The position numbers were made by a program, and so were the translations under genes. Shown piece after piece: positions 58,301 through 64,000 of a stretch of 64,000 nucleotides of DNA. Location of the stretch: positions 124,001-188,000 of the forward strand of contig JAEHOE010000084.1 of assembly GCA_016858145.1 (NCBI GenBank), in the 5' to 3' direction. The notes beneath the pieces are model-generated. The model did not search any database, was not told where the DNA came from, and saw only the letters and a list, made by a program, of their open reading frames with translations. How positions within the stretch are numbered: the first letter of the stretch is position 1; every line of letters starts with the position of its first letter. Origin of the DNA: Edaphochlamys debaryana (Eukaryota; Chlorophyta; Chlorophyceae; Chlamydomonadales).

Positions 58301-60412
58301 ATCCTCTCTGGGACCCGCTCGCCTCTCCCAACACAGGACCTGGTGATCCCCGGCTTCAAGGACCCCAAGCACTACAGCTCCTCGCCCCTGCTGGGGGCCC
58401 GACCCTTCGAGCGGGACATCCTGCTCTACCTGCGAGGTACGCAAGCCACACGGTTGCTCGCGCTCGCGTGCGCTGCCATGCTAGATAGGTTGCCTTGCTG
58501 GGCCCGACGTCGAGTACGGTAATTAAAAGACGGGGTCACTTCATCGTGGGAGGCCGCTGCCGAGTGGCGGCGCAGCAGCGTTTCAATGCGTCCCGCCAAC
58601 AAACCGGTTTCTAACGCCCGTTGCAGGTGATGTCGGCAAGCACCGCACGCCAAACTACAGCCGCGGCATCCGCCAGAAGCTGTACAAGTAAGAGCGCCAT
58701 GCTGCGGGCAGCTAGTTTTCTTTTCTGGCCCTCTTACCCGACGGCTATCCAGCCGCTGGGCCTCTCTGTCAGCCCGCGCTGTCGGCTGCTCGAGTGGTGA
58801 CCGCCTTCAAGTTCCCTCTTCCCCACTTGAGGTCTGCTCTAGCGCTCGTCTCTCCTGGTCCCTCTTTCCCACCTATGCTCGCTACTGGTCTTCGCTGACC
58901 TCTGGTCCTCCTGTCTCGCCACCCCCACCCTCCCTCTAGCATGGCGTCCACCAATAACTGGGCGGAGAAGCACCGCATCTACATCGGCGAAAAGTACGAG
59001 ATCGCGGGAGGCTACAGCGAGCACCTGGCCCGGTCCAAGTTCTGTGTGGTGGTTGGCGGTGGGTGGCGTGGCTGCAGCGGATGAAAGTGCTCTGGAAGGG
59101 TTGGGACGAGCTTGGGCCGAGGATGTGTGCGTGTGCAAGCTTGGTGGGGTGGTTGGCGGTACCAGCAGGGGGCTGGCGCGGTGTGAGCTCTTTGATGCTG
59201 AGGCTAGGACCCGCCTCCTGCGTCGCCGAAACTCATGCCTCTCGCTACTCTGGCCTTCTTTCCCAACCCCAGGCGACGGCTACGCGATGCGGTTTGAGGA
59301 TGCGGTGCTGCACGGCTGCATACCCCTCATCATCATGGATCGCACACACGTTATCTTCGAGTCTATTCTGGACATTGACTCCTTCGCGATCCGCATCAAC
59401 GAAGCTTCCGTCAATGACCACTTGCCCAACATCTTGAATGCCATTTCCGACGAGCAGGTAAGCCTCCCTTGCCAGGCTGTGCAGCGTTGTTTGTGCAAGT
59501 TTGCCACCGCTCTGCCGTCACGACCGTGCCTCGCCTCGCCGATGTGCCGCGCCTCGCTGCAAAGTGCTAGGTCCCTGACTCCCAAGTGCTAGGTCCCTGC
59601 CGGCCCCCCCATGCATGCCGCCCCCCCTGGTCGTTGCCCCACCCAGGTCGAGCGCATGCAGCGGAAACTAGCGCTCGTGTGGCACAGGTGGGGAGCTTCC
59701 TTGCAGCATTCCCCCTGTCCTCTAGTCCCATCTGTCAGGGCTCGCTGCCCTGGCTCAACCCCCAACGGCTGCAAAGGCGTGGTGTGCTGGGCCCCAGCGC
59801 TCAAAGCTACGGCCCTCCCCCGACCCCTGCCAGGTTCGCCTATGGCCATGGAACGTTGGTGCAGGCGGCAATCCGGCGGCTCCAGAACGACAACTCTGGG
59901 CAGGTGCGGTGCGGCGCGGTACGGTACGGCACACAGCAGTGCTCGGGGCGCATTGTTGCGCGCAGCCGCCTCGGCCCGGGCACGGCCACCCACGGGCCAA
60001 GGGTGCGCTTCTGCCCAGCATGCCAGCTTCCGAGCCAACGCATCGGGTCACCAGGACACGTTCTGGGCCTCCTGCCCTCCGCATGCCTAGGACTCACTGC
60101 CTGGTCATTCTGCGAGCGTCGCCGGGGGGCTGGGTTTCCGGGAAAAGGGAAGATCGGGGGGCCGTCACGCGCCGTGTAGGGCCGAAGTGCCGTACGCTTT
60201 GTACTCGCGCCATCCAACGGAGATTCTCTCGCCCTGTGTTGCCCTTTGTGCGCTCTTGCCGCTGTTCGCAGGCCATGTTGGCGCCTGAGGCGCACCCCTT
60301 CCAGCCCGTCATGCACTTCCCGGTGCAGGCGGACGCCCTCTCCACCATCATCCAGTGGCTGCACGGCCGCATCAAGGACACGCAGGAGGGCGGCAGGACA
60401 ATGGCCGCGTAG
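52333..60412 (+). CDS. Exostosin-like (GT47) glycosyltransferase with EGF-like modules, copy B
   Basis: Probable Golgi or secreted glycosyltransferase. The best start is ATG 52333, a short signal-peptide exon (MDRQTCLALLFGLVLLECPL) ending at GTAAGA 52396. The next exon (about 52761-52996) is less certain. Firm exons include 53293-53395 (CDRGGGKCALCALTRGSWC), 53467-53592 (first EGF-like unit), 53680-53768, 54030-54122 and one ending at 54513 (WCPPNTTYGRKPAPPDSPPW). Later exons give LVENGWGNKNLALADVLGPE, the second EGF-like unit (EETCLNQCSGHGECDAGYC, then NKGWYGHDCARKKAGEEM), a Gly-rich linker, and a complete GT47 domain from RPLIYVYDMPPEFTSRM to GDGYAMRFEDAVLHGCIPLI, DRTHVIFESILDIDSFAIRI, VERMQRKLALVWHR and MHFPVQADALSTIIQWLHGR. 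The stop TAG is at 60410-60412. Exon phases match copies A and C. It is the most complete copy in the window. Confidence 0.85.
53168..53292. repeat. 36-bp tandem repeat ending at a splice acceptor of exostosin B
   Basis: Two 36-base units (starting TCCGATATAA at 53168 and 53204) are followed by shortened units that keep only TCCG and TTCTTGCG (from 53240 and about 53265). The last unit start, TCCACAG, supplies the 3' splice site of the exon at 53293. The pyrimidine tract of this acceptor is therefore made of repeat units. Confidence 0.8.
54716..54891. repeat. 38-bp minisatellite in an intron of exostosin B
   Basis: Units start with AGCGGTGCAGCAGACGGTGA at 54716, 54754, 54792 and 54830, with a partial fifth (AGCAGTGCAG) from 54868. 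Units 1 and 3 end GGGTGCAG and units 2 and 4 end AGGTGCGG, so the evolving unit is a 76-base dimer. The following 250 bases keep many ACAGCCTGT/ACAGGCTGT strings, probably decayed copies. The array lies between the exon ending at 54513 and the one beginning near 55279. Confidence 0.9.
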
Positions 60413-61022
60413 GGGTCGCGTCACGTACGGTAGATATCAACGACGCGAAGGAGAGGGCAGGAGGCAGGCGATCGGGACTGTTTGGGGATGAGTGATTGCT
60501 AGCTGGGTTGCAGCAGCGTTACCATTTGATGGATGAGGCAGGGCCGGGTGCGGGCGTCGTGACACGTCGTGACGCCAGGTTGGGATTGAGGAGTCCGGGA
60601 GGTCGTGGGCAGGCAAGTCAGGCGTTGTGGAGAGGGTACGAGCCGTCTTCTTGGGCGTAGCACCGTTTGACATGATCCGGACGCCGGTGCGCGCGGGGGG
60701 TGCTGCTCGATGGATGGGCCATCATCACTCGAGGGCAGACCATACCTTCCATGCGCTCTCGACTCAGTTACTATGTATCCATCACCTTTTGCCCCTTGTC
60801 GAAGCCTTGGCCCCGGTTGCGTTGGCTGCCGTAGTGGCCGCCGACACTCCCGGCCGTCTGTCGCCATCTTGCGAACTTTGCCCGTCCGTGGATGCCCGCC
60901 AGACGCTGGAGTCCACTCCTTGACCAGCCTGACCCTTATCAACATAGTTAAACAAGCCATAAGCGATTGCTGTAGATGTCGATGTCGTTGCCACAGCGTT
61001 GGAAGTTTCCTCTGTTTTGGCG
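60413..61022. other. Spacer between exostosin copies B and C
   Basis: About 610 bases between the stop of B and the proposed start of C, in the same orientation. It must hold the 3' UTR of B and the promoter of C. No further gene or clear TGTAA signal is visible. Confidence 0.5.
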
Positions 61023-64000
61023 ATGACCTACACTTGGGCCAGGCTCAACCGCAACCGGCTCCTGATCGTCGTGTTTACCGCCTGGCTCAACGCACGTGGC
61101 AGCTGGAGTGTGAGGAGTTGCTCATGCGCCTTGCGCAGAGGAGCGCGCTCGGTAATTGTTTCGCTTTGCGCGATGCAGGGTGGCTCTATAGGGAAGCGAG
61201 ACGTGCCGTATAAGTTTCCATACCTGGGCTTGGGTCGGCTTGCTGTGGAGAGCTCAGACGCCAGCGCGGGTGAGATGGATGGGATTTCTTCCTGTGCCGG
61301 TCATGACCCATTCGTGCAAGCACGATGGTACTTGTGAAGCCCATCTAGTTCGGTTTCGCTCACCGCCTGAGTCGGGAGATACCTTGTTCGGAGGGCTCCC
61401 TTCACCGTGCCCGCGCCCGTCCCCCCGCCCCTCCCCGCACCCTCCGGTGCTCGGCCAGTCCCTCTCACCCGGCAGACATCAGGGGACGGCTACGACCAGC
61501 AGTCATGGGCCGCGGCGCATGAAGGTGACCCCGCTAGTCGCGCGTGCACCCGGGCCTGGCTGCCCGAATATGCACAGCGAGGCGAATCACGGTCCCCGTC
61601 CCGTGTGTGCACTGCAGCCCTCCAGCGGTACGCCTACAGTGATAGCCGTGAGGGCGCAGCGCCACCCTGCGACCGCAGCGGGGGCAAGTGTGCTGTGTGC
61701 GCCCTGACCCGAGGCAGCTGGTGCGAGGAGTTCTTCAGGTGAGAGCTGAGTGGGAGGTTTGAACGCCGGAAGGGGGTGTGGAGCTGACGCCCTCCCCCTT
61801 GGCCCCCCTGGTCCTGTCAGGCAGGAGCGTGTCCCCTGGAAGCCCGCTCCCCGCGGCTCCAAGGACTGTCCCTCCACCAAGTGGGGTCCCTGCAACGGTG
61901 TCGGCAACTGCCACTACGACATCGGGGTGTGCCAGTGCCCGGCAGGTGCGGGTGCTGTTGCGGCCTTGCGGGTCCACCGCACTCGCCCAGCGGAGCACAG
62001 TCTCAAGCTCACTTCACTCCGCATCTCTCCGCGTCTGTAGGCTGGAAAGGCAAGGCCTGTGATGAGAGGGAGCTGCGTTACTGCTCACACCGGCATAAGA
62101 CCCGAGAGGAGCCCCTGGACCTAGTCATCGTAAGCCAGCTATCCAGATCCAGGATCCCCGATCCCCGATCCAGCCACGGCCTGGCCCCCAGCATCTTGCA
62201 AGCCTAAGATCGCATAGCCTGCGTACCGAGAGACCGTGTGCCAGGTGCTCCTACAGATTCCGCTTTCTTGTAGCCTCCATGAGCACAGCGCTCGGGGAGG
62301 ATAGCCAAAGCCATTGCTCCTCCTCACGTGCCCCCACCCCGTGCCCCGCAAGTCTCATGTCGACGCTGACGGCTGGGATCTGGATCCCGCCGAGGACGGC
62401 TGGTCAGCCTCACGCTGCTCCGGCGTATGCGACCTGGAGAGATCGGTGGGTCCTCCACCCCGGCTCGTACGGAGACGTGTCCTGTCCCGGCTCCTCAGCT
62501 CCTCGATCCATCCAGTAGAATCTTCCCCGCTCCCTCCTCCTGAATGATGCCCCCTCAGTCCTGCTGGTGCCCGCCCAACACCACCTACGGCCGCGTGCCT
62601 CCGCCCCCCGACGCGGCCCCGTGGGTGCGGTTCTCACAGAAGGGCCGGGTCCTGCCCGGGCCCTGCAAGGCCAGAAAGGTGCGCCGCTGCGCAGCAGCCT
62701 CGGCCTGATCCGGGCGCAAGCGAGCATAGCAGTATCGCAACGACGAAGCGCAGACACGAAAGCCGTACGTCTGTGAAAGCCGTGCGCCTGCGCCGGTCAG
62801 GGATCCCTCTGTCCGTGGCCCCTGGCCCCCGCTCCCCTCGCTCCCAGGTGTTTAACAAGACGGGCCACATGGTGGAGAACGACTGGGGCAACAAGCGCCT
62901 CACGCAGGCCGACATCTATGGACCCCAGGTGCGTAATGCGACCAGTTTTGGGGCTAACGGGGATGAGGTGGTCCGCGGTCTACATAGCCGAGACAAGGGA
63001 GTGTAAGAGCGAAGATTGGAGAGGGTCTGGAGACACAAGGCCGAGTGGCGGGAACTGGCAGGAGAACTGATGCGGGACGGCCTGAGCCGCGGCGAGGCAA
63101 GTTGACACGTGAGCTCCACGCCTAGCCGTGTTGGACGAGGCGGCAACCCCTGTTGGTTGAAGACGGTCCGGCCAAGGCTCGCCCTCCACGCTGTGCCCCC
63201 CACGGCCCCAGGGGTGGTGCAACGCTGCCAGCGTAGCGGACGTGCCCCCGCACGTCAGGTGAGCGACACGCTCTCTGGTGTGCAAGTCACTTGTATCAAC
63301 GGTCCTGCATCTGCGCGCTTGCAGTTTCGTCGGCATGCCGAGCAAGCTAGGGGCTGGCCACTGCTCAACCCTTCAGGTCTCGTGATTTTCCACTCCCGGT
63401 CTTCCCACGTGGCGTGTACCCCCACTTACAGCAAGGCGTGTGCCGGGACGTACGGCTGCCAGGAGGAGGGCATCCACGGCCTGATGTGCAACATTACGAG
63501 CGAGGAGACGTGCCTCAACCAGTGCACGGGGCACGGCGAGTGCGATGACGGCTACTGCAGGTGGGTTCGGGGAGTTTCGAAGGCGGATGAGCTGCTGGGG
63601 CCTGACCAGTCGGCAAACACCAGGGCTTCTCGGCTTCACAAAGCCAAAGCCACCAGAGAATGAGCAGTAAACCCCATGGACCTGTTTCCTCACATGCAGG
63701 TGCCATAAGGGCTGGTACGGGGAGGACTGTGCCCGGAAGAAGGCAGGAGAGGACATGGAGCCAGGTGCGAGATGATGCAACCGCTAGCGCTTTCCGCTGG
63801 TTTGCTGTCTCTGCTAAACTCCATCTGTCTCCTGCCCCAGGCCACGGCCCGGCGCGCCCCTGGCTGCGGGACGTGCTCCAACCGGTGCCCGCAGCCGCCA
63901 CGGAGCCCCCGAGCGGGGGGGGAGCGGGGGCGGGGCCCCCGGGCCGCCTGCGCCCCCTGATCTACGTGTACGACACGCCCCCCGAGTTCACCACACGCAT
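61023..64000 (+). CDS. Exostosin-like (GT47) glycosyltransferase with EGF-like modules, copy C (truncated by window end)
   Basis: 5' part of a third paralogue, in tandem with B. The likely start is ATG 61023, giving a signal anchor (MTYTWARLNRNRLLIVVFTA). A following exon starts after CAG near 61179 (KRDVPYKFPYLGLGRLAVES). The exon ending at GTGAGA near 61738 carries CDRSGGKCAVCALTRGSWC. The first EGF-like unit (GPCNGVGNCHYDIGVCQCPA) lies around 61820-61945, with GKACDERELRYCSHRHKTRE after it. Next come WCPPNTTYGRVPPPPDAAPW, MVENDWGNKRLTQADIYGPQ and the second EGF-like unit (EETCLNQCTGHGECDDGYC, then HKGWYGEDCARKKAGEDM). The GT47 domain begins near 63935 (RPLIYVYDTPPEFTTR) and is cut by the window edge. 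Same layout and phases as A and B. Confidence 0.82.

Overview
The window is nuclear DNA of a GC-rich unicellular or colonial green alga of the Chlamydomonas/Volvox type. Evidence for this: every multi-exon gene can be read only across short GT-AG introns with consistent phases (many donors are GTGAGT, GTGCGT or GTAAG); coding exons are extremely rich in Ala, Gly, Pro and Ser; there are several GC-rich minisatellites; and the gene families are ones greatly expanded in volvocine algae (TKL kinases with long regulatory N-termini, giant receptor cyclases, exostosin-like glycosyltransferases with EGF modules). No bacterial operons, CRISPR arrays, rRNA or convincing tRNA genes were seen.

Layout: 121-9956 (-) a protein kinase of the tyrosine-kinase-like (TKL) type; 10459-10870 (-) a two-exon 3' remnant of an exostosin-like gene; 12732-19722 (-) exostosin-like glycosyltransferase A; about 20371-21420 a higher-order GC-rich minisatellite; 23400-40354 (-) a 17-kb gene for a giant receptor-type class III nucleotidyl cyclase; 41503-44673 (+) a secreted leucine-rich-repeat protein with a complete ten-exon model; 45958-48841 (-) an orphan single-pass membrane protein; 50351-51910 (-) Mediator subunit 6; 52333-60412 (+) exostosin-like glycosyltransferase B; 61023 to the window end (+) exostosin-like glycosyltransferase C, cut off at its GT47 domain.

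Apart from MED6, all genes belong to secretion, the cell surface or signalling. The cyclase carries an ectodomain resembling bacterial solute-binding proteins, a membrane span and two cyclase homology units, each split by a very long disordered insert at the same place. The kinase combines a long, probably GAF-like regulatory region with a TKL catalytic domain. The exostosin paralogues would act on glycans in the Golgi or extracellular matrix. The three paralogues plus the remnant are a dispersed, partly inverted family, and the near-identical last exon of copy A and the remnant suggests recent copying or gene conversion.

The most unusual points are: the doubly split tandem cyclase with altered catalytic positions; a kinase DFG motif interrupted by an intron whose splice sites do not restore DFG cleanly; a copied 5' splice site next to a 21-bp minisatellite; an ATGA-overlapping upstream ORF before the cyclase; and several ordered tandem arrays inside introns. 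All gene models were built by eye from splice signals, phase and paralogue comparison; the family names are from recognition, not from a search.
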